Shown: positions 7,258 through 15,477, numbered from the stretch's first letter. The stretch is 64,000 nucleotides of DNA from Micromonospora sp. NBC_00389 (GCF_036059255.1 NZ_CP107947.1:5270001-5334000); one strand, 5' to 3'. The notes: a model not told the origin generated them from the letters alone. Numbers and translations: made by a program.

Positions 7258-10200
7258 TCAGAGCTGAGCCCGGGCCTCGCCCGGGCTCAGCTTCGCGCCC
7301 TCGGCGACCAGCGCGTCGAAGCGTTCCCGCCCCAGGGCAGCCAGCACGCGTGCTGCCACCCGGTCGGTGTCGTCGCGTTCCGCCGGGGCGGCCGGGGCCT
7401 GCGCGGCGAACCGAGCGGCGGCCGCGGCGCCCAGCAGTCGGGCGGCGACCTCCGGGGAACGCACCGCCGACGCCATCCCCTCCAGGGTGTTGACGGCGTC
7501 CCGTGGGGTTGCGATCGCCACGGCGGCCTCGAACGCCTCGATGTGCAGGGCCAGCGCGGCATCCGGGTCGCCGCCCTGCTCGACCGCGTAGCCCAGCTCG
7601 ACCAGGATCATCGGTAGGTAGAGCGCGGGCTGGGTCTCCGCGCGGCCCTGTTCGACGAGGTGGGTGAGGTGGGCGACGGCCACGTCGAGCTTGCCGTCGC
7701 GGCGGGCGGCCATCCCGAGGCTCATCTCCGCGAAGACCAGCGCACTGGGTGAGGCCTGCTCCACCGCGAGCTGGTACGCGCGCTCGGCCAGCTCCCGACC
7801 CTGCGCGTAGTCGCGGGTCTGCACCGCCAGCCAGGCCAACCAGGACAGCTCGCTGCACACCTGCGGCCACAGCGCCAGCTCCTCCGCCCAGCGCAGCCCC
7901 TCCCGGTGCAGGGCGGCGGCGCGCTCATGCTCGCCGCGCATGTCGGCCAGCCCACCCACCCACTCGGTCGCCTGGAGCCGGCCCCACCGGTCGCCGATGC
8001 TGGCGAACAGCGCGGCGCTGCGTGTCGCGGCGTGCTCCAGTGCTGCCTGGTCACCGTTGGCGTGCGCGATCTTGGCCCGGGAGCTGAACACCGCGGCCTC
8101 GGTCCACGGGTCGGCGACGGCGGTGGGCAGCAGCTCCGATGCCAGGGCCAAATCGCTGTGGTCGATCACCGCGGTGGCCGCGAACCAGGCACCGCGGCCG
8201 TCCGGGTCGCCAGCCAGCGCGGCCCGGAGCTCGGCCGGCACGATCGGGTCGCCCTGCAACAGCGCGAAACCGACCCTCCAGGCCGCGGCGCGGGGCTCGT
8301 GCTCGGGGTCGGGCATCGCCAGCGCCTGCCGCGCCTCGGTGAGCCGGCCACGCAGATACCAGTACCAGCTCAGCGCGATGGCCAGCCGCAGCCCGCCGCC
8401 GTGGACCAGCGCCGACCGCAGGTTCGCCGTCTCCGCGTCCAGCAGCGCCAGCCACCGCTGCTGGTCGCCGCCGCGCAGCAGCGGATCGGCGTGTTCGGCC
8501 AGCTCCGTGTAGTACGCGGCGTGCCGCGCGCGTACCTCTTCGGCGTCGGTCAGCCGGTCCAGGCAGAAGGCGGCAACCGATTCGAGTAGCCGGTAGCGAG
8601 GGCCCACGCCGGAGTCGTCCAGCACCACCAGCGACCGGTCGACCAGCCGGGCCAGCGTGTCCAGATCGGTCCGGCAGACCTGCTCGGCGGCCTCCGGGGT
8701 GCAGCCGTCGCTGAACACCGCGAGCCGGGCCAGCACCAGCCGGTCGGTCTCGTCCAGCAGGTCCCAGCTCCAGCCGATCACCGCGGTCAACGTCCGTTGC
8801 CGCGGCGGCACGTCCCGCTGCTGGGTGGTGAGCAACCGGAACCGGTCGTCGAGCCGGTCCACCACGCCCAGCACGCCCAGGGAGCGCACCCGGGTCGCGG
8901 CCAACTCCAGCGCCAGCGGCAGCCCGTCGAGGCGGCGGCAGAGCTGGGCCACCGCGGGCGCCGTCCGCCCGTCGAGGCGGAAACCGCGCTGCTGCGCGGC
9001 GGCGCGGGCGGCGAACAACCGGGCCGCCGCCGAGCGCCGGACCGCGTCCAGGTCGCCGTCCTCCGGCACGGACAGCGGGGGTACCTCCCAGAGCAGCTCC
9101 CCGGTGAGACCGAGCGGCTCCCGGCTGGTGGCCAGCACGCTCACCCCGGGCGCGTCCCGCAGCAGTCGGGCCACCAGCTCGGCGACCGGCTCGATCACGT
9201 GCTCGCAGTTGTCCAGCACGAGCAGCAGTTGTCTGTGGCGCAGCGCGGCGGCGAGCCGATCGGCGGCCGACAGGCTCGTGCCGGCGCTCTCGCGGGTGTC
9301 CAGCGCGCCGAGCACCTGCTCGGCGACGCGCGGGTCGCCGGCCGGCAGCGGGGCCAACTCGACCAGTTGGACGCCGTCCGGCAGGGACTGCGTGCGGGCC
9401 GCCTCGGTGGCCAGCCGCGTCTTGCCGACGCCACCCGGCCCGACCAGCGTGACCAGCCGCTGCCGCGGCAGCAGGGTACGCAGCTCGGCCAGCGCCTCGG
9501 CCCGGCCGACCAACTCGTCGAGCTGGGCCGGCAGGCTGTTGCGGATGATCGCGGCCTTCGGCGGCGCGCTCAGACCGGCGTCCTGTTCGAGGATCTTGCG
9601 GTGCAGGGCGACCAGCTCCGGCCCCGGGTCGAGGCCCAGCTCGTCGGCGAGCCGGTCGCGCAGGTCGGCGTAGCTGTCCAGCGCCTCGGACTGGCGGCCG
9701 GCCGCGTACAGCGCGCGGAGCTGCACCGCCCGCAGGCCCTCTCGCAGCGGGTGCCGGGCGACCAGCTCCGCGAGGTCGGCGGCGGCCAGGTCGTGCTCGC
9801 CCCGGGCCAGCCGGGCCTCGGCCAGCCGCTCGTGCACGGCGAGACGCTGCTCGGCCAGCCGGGTGACCTCCGCGCGGACGAACTCCGCGTCGGCCACGTC
9901 GGCGTACGCGTCGCCGCGCCACAGCGCGAGGGCCTCGGTCAGCCGGTCGACGTCGGTGCACCGGGTCAGCTCGGCGAACCGGTCGGCGTCCACCCCGCCG
10001 GCCCGCAGCAGGTACCCGGGTGACCGGGACTCGACCAGCTCGCGGGCGCCCGGCTCGGCGTCGTTGAGCGCCTTGCGTAGTTGGGACACCCGCACCTGAA
10101 GGGCGCCGGTGGGGTTCGCGGGGGCGTCCGCGCCCCACAGGTCGTCGATGAGGCGGTCCGCCGAGACCACCTGGTTGCGGTTGGTCAGCAGGTCGGCCAG

Positions 10201-10296
10201 CAGCGCCCGTACCTTGGTGCCGGGCACCGCCACCGGCTCGCCGGCGTCGGTGGTGACGGCGAGCGGTCCGAGCACCCCGAACTGCACGGCGATCAT
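7258..10296 (-). CDS. SARP-family transcriptional activator, AfsR-like (OmpR wHTH-BTAD-NB-ARC-TPR)
   Basis: 1012 residues. An OmpR-type winged helix (about 1-95) and a bacterial transcriptional activator domain (about 100-245) are followed by an NTPase (P-loop GPGGVGKT at 286-293; LVLDNCEHV as Walker B) and a long helical-repeat C-terminus. The layout is that of AfsR-like large SARPs, ATP-regulated activators of secondary metabolism genes. I start it at ATG 10296, where the winged helix begins; longer upstream reading is unsupported. Flanking genes on each side carry identical 11-bp-period triple repeats in their promoters, so these are its likely targets. A 9-bp inverted repeat overlaps its own start region. 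Confidence 0.93.
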   Translation of the reverse strand: MIAVQFGVLGPLAVTTDAGEPVAVPGTKVRALLADLLTNRNQVVSADRLIDDLWGADAPANPTGALQVRVSQLRKALNDAEPGARELVESRSPGYLLRAGGVDADRFAELTRCTDVDRLTEALALWRGDAYADVADAEFVRAEVTRLAEQRLAVHERLAEARLARGEHDLAAADLAELVARHPLREGLRAVQLRALYAAGRQSEALDSYADLRDRLADELGLDPGPELVALHRKILEQDAGLSAPPKAAIIRNSLPAQLDELVGRAEALAELRTLLPRQRLVTLVGPGGVGKTRLATEAARTQSLPDGVQLVELAPLPAGDPRVAEQVLGALDTRESAGTSLSAADRLAAALRHRQLLLVLDNCEHVIEPVAELVARLLRDAPGVSVLATSREPLGLTGELLWEVPPLSVPEDGDLDAVRRSAAARLFAARAAAQQRGFRLDGRTAPAVAQLCRRLDGLPLALELAATRVRSLGVLGVVDRLDDRFRLLTTQQRDVPPRQRTLTAVIGWSWDLLDETDRLVLARLAVFSDGCTPEAAEQVCRTDLDTLARLVDRSLVVLDDSGVGPRYRLLESVAAFCLDRLTDAEEVRARHAAYYTELAEHADPLLRGGDQQRWLALLDAETANLRSALVHGGGLRLAIALSWYWYLRGRLTEARQALAMPDPEHEPRAAAWRVGFALLQGDPIVPAELRAALAGDPDGRGAWFAATAVIDHSDLALASELLPTAVADPWTEAAVFSSRAKIAHANGDQAALEHAATRSAALFASIGDRWGRLQATEWVGGLADMRGEHERAAALHREGLRWAEELALWPQVCSELSWLAWLAVQTRDYAQGRELAERAYQLAVEQASPSALVFAEMSLGMAARRDGKLDVAVAHLTHLVEQGRAETQPALYLPMILVELGYAVEQGGDPDAALALHIEAFEAAVAIATPRDAVNTLEGMASAVRSPEVAARLLGAAAAARFAAQAPAAPAERDDTDRVAARVLAALGRERFDALVAEGAKLSPGEARAQL
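7262..7292. terminator. Hairpin inside the 3' end of the SARP gene
   Basis: Fourteen-bp perfect arms (AGCTGAGCCCGGGC at 7262-7275, complement at 7279-7292) close on a 3-nt loop. It begins 11 bases past the stop of the rightward DHFR-fold gene and lies within the last codons of the leftward SARP gene. It can end the rightward transcript. Confidence 0.7.
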
Positions 10297-10299
10297 CCT

Positions 10300-10336
10300 A
10301 GGGCTTGGCTCGACCCACACGCCCGAACCAAGCCCT
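10300..10336. promoter_or_regulatory. Inverted repeat between divergent SARP and hydrolase genes
   Basis: AGGGCTTGG (10300-10308) and CCAAGCCCT (10328-10336) form a perfect 9-bp inverted repeat with a 19-nt spacer, beginning 3 nt upstream of the SARP start codon. It could be an operator for feedback or a leader hairpin on the SARP mRNA. Role unproven. Confidence 0.45.
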
Positions 10337-10341
10337 TCGGC

Positions 10342-10385
10342 GGTAAGGCGACCTGAAGTTGACCGTAAGCGCTCCGGCGCACCGT
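10342..10385 (+). promoter_or_regulatory. SARP-type triple direct repeat and -10 region
   Basis: GTAAG at 10343-10347, TGAAG at 10354-10358 and GTAAG at 10365-10369 again have an 11-bp period. GTAAGCG is followed after 8 nt by CACCGT (10380-10385) as a -10 box. A start about 7 nt later would fall on the ATG at 10392, so the hydrolase mRNA may be leaderless, which fits its lack of a ribosome binding site. Confidence 0.7.
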
Positions 10386-10391
10386 GTGGGC

Positions 10392-11147
10392 ATGGACATC
10401 CACCACGAAGAGCACGGCAACGGCGAGGGTCGCCCCCTGGTGCTGATCCACGGGGCGCTCTCCGGCATCGGCACCTCGTTCGGCGCGATCCTGCCGATCC
10501 TGGCGAAGACCCGGCGGGTGATCGCCGTCGAGTTGCAGGCGCACGGTCGCACACCGGACCTCGATCGTCCGCTGACCGTGGAGCATTTCGCCACCGACGT
10601 GGTCGAGCTGCTGGACCGCCTCGGCGTCGGGCGGGCGGACGTGTTCGGCTGGAGCATGGGCGCGGCGGTGGGGTTGCGCCTCGGCACCGATCACGCCGAC
10701 CGGGTCGGGCGGCTGGTGCTCGCCTCGGTGAGCTTCGACGACGCCGGCCTGCACCCGGGGCTGCTCGACGGAATCCAGGACCTGCAACCGGAGCACCTGC
10801 ACGGCTCGGAGTTCCACGAGGAGTACCTGCGGAGCGCGCCGGACCCGGCGGGCTGGGCCAACCTGGTCACCAAGATGAAGGTGCTGGACGCGAACCTGCC
10901 GCAGTGGACCACCGAGCAGATCCGCGCGCTGGCCGCGCCCACGATGATCGTGCTGGCCGACGCGGACATCGTCCAGCCCGAGCATGCGGTGCGGATGTTC
11001 CGGCTGCTCGGCGGCGCGGTGCCCGGCGACCTGACCGGCCTGCCGGGGTGCCGGCTGGCCATCCTGCCCGGCACCACCCACACGATGATCCCGCAGCGCG
11101 CCGACTGGCTGGCCCCGATGATCGACGAATTCCTGGACGACGTCTAG
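10392..11147 (+). CDS. Alpha/beta hydrolase
   Basis: 251 residues with a standard alpha/beta-hydrolase fold. The oxyanion HGAL follows strand 3 (residues 20-23), the nucleophile elbow is GWSMG with Ser88, an Asp follows in LADADIV, and the catalytic His is in PGTTHTMIP near the C-terminus. It is an esterase- or lactonase-type enzyme of unknown substrate. The family-consistent start is ATG 10392. Upstream lies the SARP-type triple repeat, so it is probably SARP controlled together with the DHFR-fold gene at 6696. Confidence 0.87.
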   Translation: MDIHHEEHGNGEGRPLVLIHGALSGIGTSFGAILPILAKTRRVIAVELQAHGRTPDLDRPLTVEHFATDVVELLDRLGVGRADVFGWSMGAAVGLRLGTDHADRVGRLVLASVSFDDAGLHPGLLDGIQDLQPEHLHGSEFHEEYLRSAPDPAGWANLVTKMKVLDANLPQWTTEQIRALAAPTMIVLADADIVQPEHAVRMFRLLGGAVPGDLTGLPGCRLAILPGTTHTMIPQRADWLAPMIDEFLDDV

Positions 11148-11157
11148 CCGGTGCCGC

Positions 11158-11607
11158 CTATTCGGATCTGCGGCGGACCGCCGCGAGCATGCGCCGGATG
11201 CCGATCACATGGCCACCCGAGGTCAGGAGGAGTTGTCGGTAGAGGCGGCCGGCCAGGCCGGGGAAGGCGGCTCGCGTCTCGGCCCGTAGCCGTGACCGGC
11301 CCCGGCCGATGGGTTCGAGGCGGAAGATCAGTGCGTAGGTCGAGAACCGATGGCTGCCGCGCAGGGCCAGTTCCCGACCGGGGATCGCGGTGACCACCCG
11401 GAAGCCGGGGAACGTCGAGCCTTCGGCGAGTGGCCGTGACCCGGACGTGCCCGGGTCGGCGGCACCCACCAGGCGCGCGTAGCCGGCCATGCCGGGCCGG
11501 GAGAAGGACGCCTCGACGATGTCCGCCAGGTGGGGCCAGACCTCGCCGGTCTCCGCCGCGATGACGGTGGCGTGCTCGTCCAGGTGGGGCAATGAGTCGA
11601 TCCGCAT
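11158..11607 (-). CDS. SRPBCC-like protein
   Basis: 149 residues. The opening MRIDSLPHLDEHATVIAAETGEVWPHLADIVEASFS is the typical first strand and helix of the START/SRPBCC fold, and the strands FRVVTAIPGRELALRG and STYALIFRLEP follow. Members bind hydrophobic ligands or act as cyclases; the ligand is unknown. GGGGAGG lies 6 nt upstream of ATG 11607. It converges on the hydrolase gene with a 10-bp gap. It is sometimes annotated in the DUF2867 group. Confidence 0.7.
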   Translation of the reverse strand: MRIDSLPHLDEHATVIAAETGEVWPHLADIVEASFSRPGMAGYARLVGAADPGTSGSRPLAEGSTFPGFRVVTAIPGRELALRGSHRFSTYALIFRLEPIGRGRSRLRAETRAAFPGLAGRLYRQLLLTSGGHVIGIRRMLAAVRRRSE

Positions 11608-11746
11608 CAGCGCCTCCCCGTGTCACCGTCCATTCTCGCCCGCCCGGGCCGAACTTCGCGGGCCGGGGTCATGGCGTGCGGCCGATTTACCAGGTAGAAA
11701 CATGCCAACCCCTTCGTCCCGGTCCAACCTCCGGCCGGAGGGATCA

Positions 11747-11758
11747 GAGAGCGCTCTC
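11747..11758. promoter_or_regulatory. LacI-type palindromic operator candidate
   Basis: GAGAGCGCTCTC is a perfect 12-bp palindrome with the central GCGC typical of LacI-family operators in actinobacteria (the CebR site is TGGGAGCGCTCCCA). It lies 52 bp upstream of the beta-helix gene start, so it probably gives carbohydrate-responsive repression. It differs from the operator at 23117-23144, so a different LacI protein, outside this window, is expected. Confidence 0.6.
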
Positions 11759-11810
11759 ACGCCCCAGCTGTGCCGGGAGCACGCTCCGGCCAGCGGAGAG
11801 GACGAACCGC

Positions 11811-13685
11811 ATGACAACCCAGCCCCGACGGGTGCGCCGGCGATCCGGACGCACCCTCATTCTCGCTCTGGTGCTGACCACCGCCGTCACGATGAGCAGC
11901 ACCGCCGCCAGCGCCGGCCGGCCGACGCAGGGCGCCCCGGATTTCGGACCCAACGTCACGATCTTCGACCCCGGTATGCCGATCAGCGAGATCCAGCAGA
12001 CCGTCGACGCGGCGCACGCCCGCCAGGTCGACAACGAGATGGGCACCGCGCGGCACGCCTACCTGTTCAAGCCGGGCACGTACGGCACGGCGGAGCAGCC
12101 GTTGCAGGCCAAGGTGGGCTACTACACCGAGGTCTCCGGTCTGGGTGCCTCGCCCACCGACGTCAGCGTCAACGGCAAGCTGGAGGTCTACAACCGCTGC
12201 CTGGCGGACGGCGGCACCGGCAACTGCCTCGCGCTGGTCAACTTCTGGCGCACCCTGTCCAATCTCTCGCTCACCATCAACGCGGCGGGCCAGGACGGCT
12301 GCCGGTCGTCGGCGAACTTCTGGGCGGTGTCCCAGGCGGTATCGATGCGTCGGCTGAACATCAACGGCGGCGGGCTGTCGCTGATGGACTACTGCACCGC
12401 CGGCCCCCAGTTCGCCAGCGGCGGCTTCATCGCCGACTCGCGACTGCCGGCCACCACCAACGGATCCCAGCAGCAGTGGCTGACCCGCAACAGTGAGGTC
12501 GCCGGCTGGTCCAACGCGGTGTGGAACCAGGTCTTCGCCGGGGTCGAGGGCGCTCCGGACGACGCCACCTTCCCCGACCCGCCGTACACCACGCTGGAGA
12601 CCACCCCGCTGAGCCGGGAGAAGCCGTACCTCTTCGTCGACGCCAAGGGCGGCTACAACGTCCGGGTGCCCGCTGCGCAGCGGGACAGCCGGGGCGTCTC
12701 CTGGGCCGACGGCCTGACGGCGGGGCGGACCATCGGAATCCGCGACTTCTTCATCGCGAAGCCGTCGGACTCGGTGCGCGTCATCAACAGCCAACTCGCG
12801 CGCGGCAAGCACCTGCTGCTCACCCCCGGCACGTACGACATCGCGCGCAGCATCGAGGTCCGGCGCCCCAACACGGTGGTGCTCGGCATCGGGCATGCCA
12901 CGCTCACTGCGGTGAACGGCGCCGTTCCACTGGACGTTGCCGGCGTGCCCGGCGTGGTCGTCGCCGGCGTCACGATCGACGCCGGCAGCGTCGAGTCGCC
13001 GGTCCTGCTGCGGGTGGGCCGGCAGCACGGGCACAACGCCAGCAGCGCGGCCAACCCGACCACGCTGTCCGACGTGTACTTCCGGGTCGGCGGCCCGCAC
13101 ATCGGCCGGACGAACACGGCGCTGGAGGTCAACAGCGACAACGTGCTCATCGACCACACGTGGGTGTGGCGCGGTGACCACGGCGTCGAGGGCTTCACCG
13201 AGGGCGTCAACGGCGACACGGAGCGCTGGCGCACCAACACCGGCCGCTACGGCGCCGTCATCAACGGCGACCATGTGACCGCCACCGGCCTTTTCGTCGA
13301 GCACTTCCAGCGGTACAACACGGTCTGGAACGGCGAGCACGGCACCACGATCCTCTACCAGAACGAGTTGCCGTACGACCCGCCGACGCAGGCCGACTGG
13401 ATGAACGGCGCGGTCGAGGGCTGGGCCGGCTACAAGGTCGGCGACCGGGTACGCCACCACACCCTGTACGGCGGCGGGGTCTACGTCTTCAACCAGAACA
13501 ACCCGTCGATCCACACCGAGAACGGCTTCGAGGTCCCGGTCCGGCCGGGCGTGCGGCTGCACCACATCATGACCGTCAACCTCAGCGCCGGAACGATCGA
13601 CCACGTGGTGAACGGCGTGGGCGACGCGGCCGACATGACCAAGGTCGGCGTGCCGGTCTACCTCGCGCAGTACCCGCTGCCGTAG
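11811..13685 (+). CDS. Secreted right-handed beta-helix protein
   Basis: 624 residues with a Sec signal peptide (basic start, hydrophobic 15-33, AxA-type cleavage near residue 36). The body has repeated short strands with Asn/Asp/Gly turns (INAAGQD, VVVAGVTIDAGSV, SDNVLIDHTWVWRGDHGVEG), the pattern of a pectate-lyase or GH55-like beta-helix. Homologues are often labelled adenylyl cyclase in databases; no nucleotide cyclase motif is visible and I do not use that name. It probably binds or cleaves a polysaccharide outside the cell. GGAGAGG precedes ATG 11811. A LacI-type palindrome lies upstream and a strong terminator follows. Confidence 0.8.
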   Translation: MTTQPRRVRRRSGRTLILALVLTTAVTMSSTAASAGRPTQGAPDFGPNVTIFDPGMPISEIQQTVDAAHARQVDNEMGTARHAYLFKPGTYGTAEQPLQAKVGYYTEVSGLGASPTDVSVNGKLEVYNRCLADGGTGNCLALVNFWRTLSNLSLTINAAGQDGCRSSANFWAVSQAVSMRRLNINGGGLSLMDYCTAGPQFASGGFIADSRLPATTNGSQQQWLTRNSEVAGWSNAVWNQVFAGVEGAPDDATFPDPPYTTLETTPLSREKPYLFVDAKGGYNVRVPAAQRDSRGVSWADGLTAGRTIGIRDFFIAKPSDSVRVINSQLARGKHLLLTPGTYDIARSIEVRRPNTVVLGIGHATLTAVNGAVPLDVAGVPGVVVAGVTIDAGSVESPVLLRVGRQHGHNASSAANPTTLSDVYFRVGGPHIGRTNTALEVNSDNVLIDHTWVWRGDHGVEGFTEGVNGDTERWRTNTGRYGAVINGDHVTATGLFVEHFQRYNTVWNGEHGTTILYQNELPYDPPTQADWMNGAVEGWAGYKVGDRVRHHTLYGGGVYVFNQNNPSIHTENGFEVPVRPGVRLHHIMTVNLSAGTIDHVVNGVGDAADMTKVGVPVYLAQYPLP

Positions 13686-13704
13686 GGCAGGTCGGGCGTA
13701 CCGA

Positions 13705-13739
13705 CGGAGGGCCGGAGCCGGTGTGGCTCCGGCCCTCCG
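13705..13739 (+). terminator. Strong hairpin terminator
   Basis: Fifteen-bp perfect arms at 13705-13719 and 13725-13739 (CGGAGGGCCGGAGCC and complement) with a 5-nt loop lie 20 bases after the beta-helix stop codon. Confidence 0.85.
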
Positions 13740-13798
13740 CCTGTCCGGCGGGGGTGGGGTCGACGGGTGGATGGAGAAACCACTCCCGTGGGCTTGAA

Positions 13799-13819
13799 TT
13801 CCTATCGTCCCGATAGGAA
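13799..13819. promoter_or_regulatory. 21-bp palindromic operator upstream of leader peptide and sulfate-exporter genes
   Basis: TTCCTATCG and CGATAGGAA form a perfect 9-bp inverted repeat around TCC, 9 bp upstream of the leader-peptide ATG. The site is AT-rich against its surroundings. It looks like the operator of a dimeric regulator such as an Rrf2-type or other redox/sulfur regulator; the protein is not encoded nearby. Confidence 0.6.
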
Positions 13820-13828
13820 AATGGGTGA

Positions 13829-13921
13829 ATGCCGGTCGGTCCGTTCCTCACCTCCCGTCGGGTCGTGGACCTGATGCGGGTCGCCTCCGAGCTCTGTCCC
13901 AGCTCGACGGCGACCGACTGA
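13829..13921 (+). CDS. Putative 30-residue leader peptide of the sulfur-metabolism type
   Basis: A 30-codon frame whose core LTSRRVVDLMRVASELCP closely follows the short actinobacterial leader peptides (LTSRRHVDLxRVxSxxC pattern) found upstream of sulfate and cysteine genes. In mycobacteria, cysteine-rich upstream peptides attenuate such operons when cysteine is short. Here one Cys is at residue 23, with a seven-residue tail. An AGGAA element lies about 10 nt upstream of ATG 13829. Its position between a palindromic operator and a sulfate-exporter-type gene supports a cysteine-sensing role, by analogy only. Confidence 0.6.
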   Translation: MPVGPFLTSRRVVDLMRVASELCPSSTATD

Positions 13922-14086
13922 GCGCCGTCGCTGCCCGCACCCTCCGCCCGGCCCCGCTGCCACGTTCGGCGCGCCGACCCGTGTCCGGCGCCACCCGCCC
14001 GCTCGTCGAGGCCCTCGCGCGTCCGCGTTCCGCCCCCATCCCGATCCCGTCACGGCCGGATCGGTCCTTCCCCTCGGAGGTATGTC

Positions 14087-14233
14087 ATGAGCACCGATCC
14101 GTCACCGTCCACCCCACCAACCGCGGGGGAGTCCCGGCTCGCGTTCAACGAGGACTGGGTGGCGACCATTCTCGGTCTGGTCCTGCTCGGTCTCGTCCTG
14201 CTCGGTGCGATCCCCGCCGGGCTGGTGCCCTGA
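14087..14233 (+). CDS. 48-residue single-pass membrane protein upstream of YeiH-type transporter
   Basis: CGGAGG lies 6 nt before ATG 14087 and the stop overlaps the next ATG (TGATG), so this small frame is very likely translated. Residues 1-22 are polar, FNEDWVAT leads into a transmembrane helix (about 28-46, ILGLVLLGLVLLGAIP) and the protein ends in GLVP. Longer UPF0324 transporters carry a comparable EDW-type helix at their own N-terminus. I therefore infer that this is a detached first helix or accessory subunit of the transporter encoded next. Confidence 0.75.
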   Translation: MSTDPSPSTPPTAGESRLAFNEDWVATILGLVLLGLVLLGAIPAGLVP

Positions 14234-15477
14234 TGACCACCGACGCGACCCGCACGGGCGATGAGCCCCGCACAACCGACGCCACCCACACGACCGACGC
14301 CATCCGCGCGGCCGAAGTGCCCGCCGACGCGGTCGAGCCCGCCCCGGACAGCGGGCCGCCGTCGTCCGTTGACCCCGCCGGCCCCGCCGGTGTGGCACGC
14401 GGCGGCCCGTTCTGGGCCTGGACGGCGCTCGGCCTGGTGGTCGTGGTGGGGCTCGCCGCGCTCACCCGCTACCTTGAGCAGAACGTCCCCTCGTGGGCCG
14501 AGGGCACCGCCGTCGAGGACATCGGGGCGGCGATCGAGTACCCGGTCTACGCGATCCTGCTCGGCCTGCTCGGCAACGCAGCCGTCACCCTGCTCGGGTG
14601 GCGCGACCGGATCGCCGCCGCGTTCCGGACCGAGTTCTTCATCAAGACCGGTCTGGTGCTGCTCGGGGCGTCGATCAACCTGGCCGTCATCGCCAGTGCC
14701 GCCGGCCCGGCGATCGCCCAGGCGATCCTGCTGATCAGCGGGGTCTTCCTGTTCACCTGGTGGCTGGCCGGCCGGTTCGGGCTCGACGACAAGCTACGCG
14801 CGTTGCTCGCCTCGGCGGTGTCGATCTGCGGGGTCAGCGCGGCGATCGCCGCCGCCGGAGCCGTCCGGGCGCGACGCGAGCAGTTGGCCTATACAGCGAG
14901 TCTGGTTATCGTCTTCGCGCTGCCGTCCATCTTCATCCTGCCCTGGCTGGCCGACGTGTTCGGGCTCTCCGACGCGGTGGCCGGCGCCTGGATCGGCGGC
15001 AACATCGACACCACCGCCGCGGTCACTGCCGCCGGAGCGCTCGCCGGCGAGGAGGCGCTCCAGATCGCCAGCATCGTCAAGGTCACCCAGAACGCGCTCA
15101 TGGGCGTGGTCGCCGTCGCCCTCACCGCGTACTTCACGTTGCGGGTGGAGCGTCAGCCCGGCGCGGCCCGACCGGGGCTGGGGGAGTTGTGGCGGCGCTT
15201 CCCGAAGTTCGTCCTGGGATTCGTTGCCGCGTCGGTCATCGCCACCTGGTACCTCGACGCGGCGGGTGCGGACGGCAAGGCCACCATCGCCATCGTCAAC
15301 GACCTGCGCGTCTGGTTCCTCATCCTGGCCTTCGTCAGCATCGGCCTGGAGGTCCGGGTCGCGTCGCTGCGGGAGGCCGGCTGGCGGCCTGTCGCGGTGT
15401 TCGCCAGTGCCACCGTGTTCAACCTGGCCTTGGCGCTCGGCCTGGCGTCCCTGCTGTTCCGCAACTTCGCGGCCTGA
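14233..15477 (+). CDS. UPF0324 (YeiH-type) putative sulfate exporter
   Basis: 414 residues. A polar N-terminal region of about 55 residues precedes roughly ten transmembrane helices. Family hallmarks are FFIKTGLVLLGASINL, SVSICGVSAAIAAAGA and AWIGGNIDTTAAVTAAGA, the last including the conserved GG-N/S-x-x half-helix repeats. UPF0324 proteins are named putative sulfate or anion exporters; direct transport data are scarce. The ATG is fused to the stop of the 48-residue membrane protein. The leader peptide and palindrome upstream suggest control by sulfur or redox status. A GC hairpin ends the unit. Confidence 0.88.
   Translation: MTTDATRTGDEPRTTDATHTTDAIRAAEVPADAVEPAPDSGPPSSVDPAGPAGVARGGPFWAWTALGLVVVVGLAALTRYLEQNVPSWAEGTAVEDIGAAIEYPVYAILLGLLGNAAVTLLGWRDRIAAAFRTEFFIKTGLVLLGASINLAVIASAAGPAIAQAILLISGVFLFTWWLAGRFGLDDKLRALLASAVSICGVSAAIAAAGAVRARREQLAYTASLVIVFALPSIFILPWLADVFGLSDAVAGAWIGGNIDTTAAVTAAGALAGEEALQIASIVKVTQNALMGVVAVALTAYFTLRVERQPGAARPGLGELWRRFPKFVLGFVAASVIATWYLDAAGADGKATIAIVNDLRVWFLILAFVSIGLEVRVASLREAGWRPVAVFASATVFNLALALGLASLLFRNFAA

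Noticed and set aside
8051..10138. Long shadow frame within the SARP gene
   Set aside because: Arg/Pro/Gly/Ala-rich shadow of a well-defined BTAD-NTPase gene on the same strand in another frame.
11757..13604. Very long open frame opposite the beta-helix gene
   Set aside because: High GC gives long antisense frames. This one has a Val/Gly/Arg-rich composition without fold motifs, while the plus strand has a signal peptide, ribosome binding site and beta-helix pattern.
11811..13685. Adenylyl cyclase annotation
   Set aside because: This label is common on homologues, but no cyclase catalytic motif is visible; the pattern is a secreted beta-helix.
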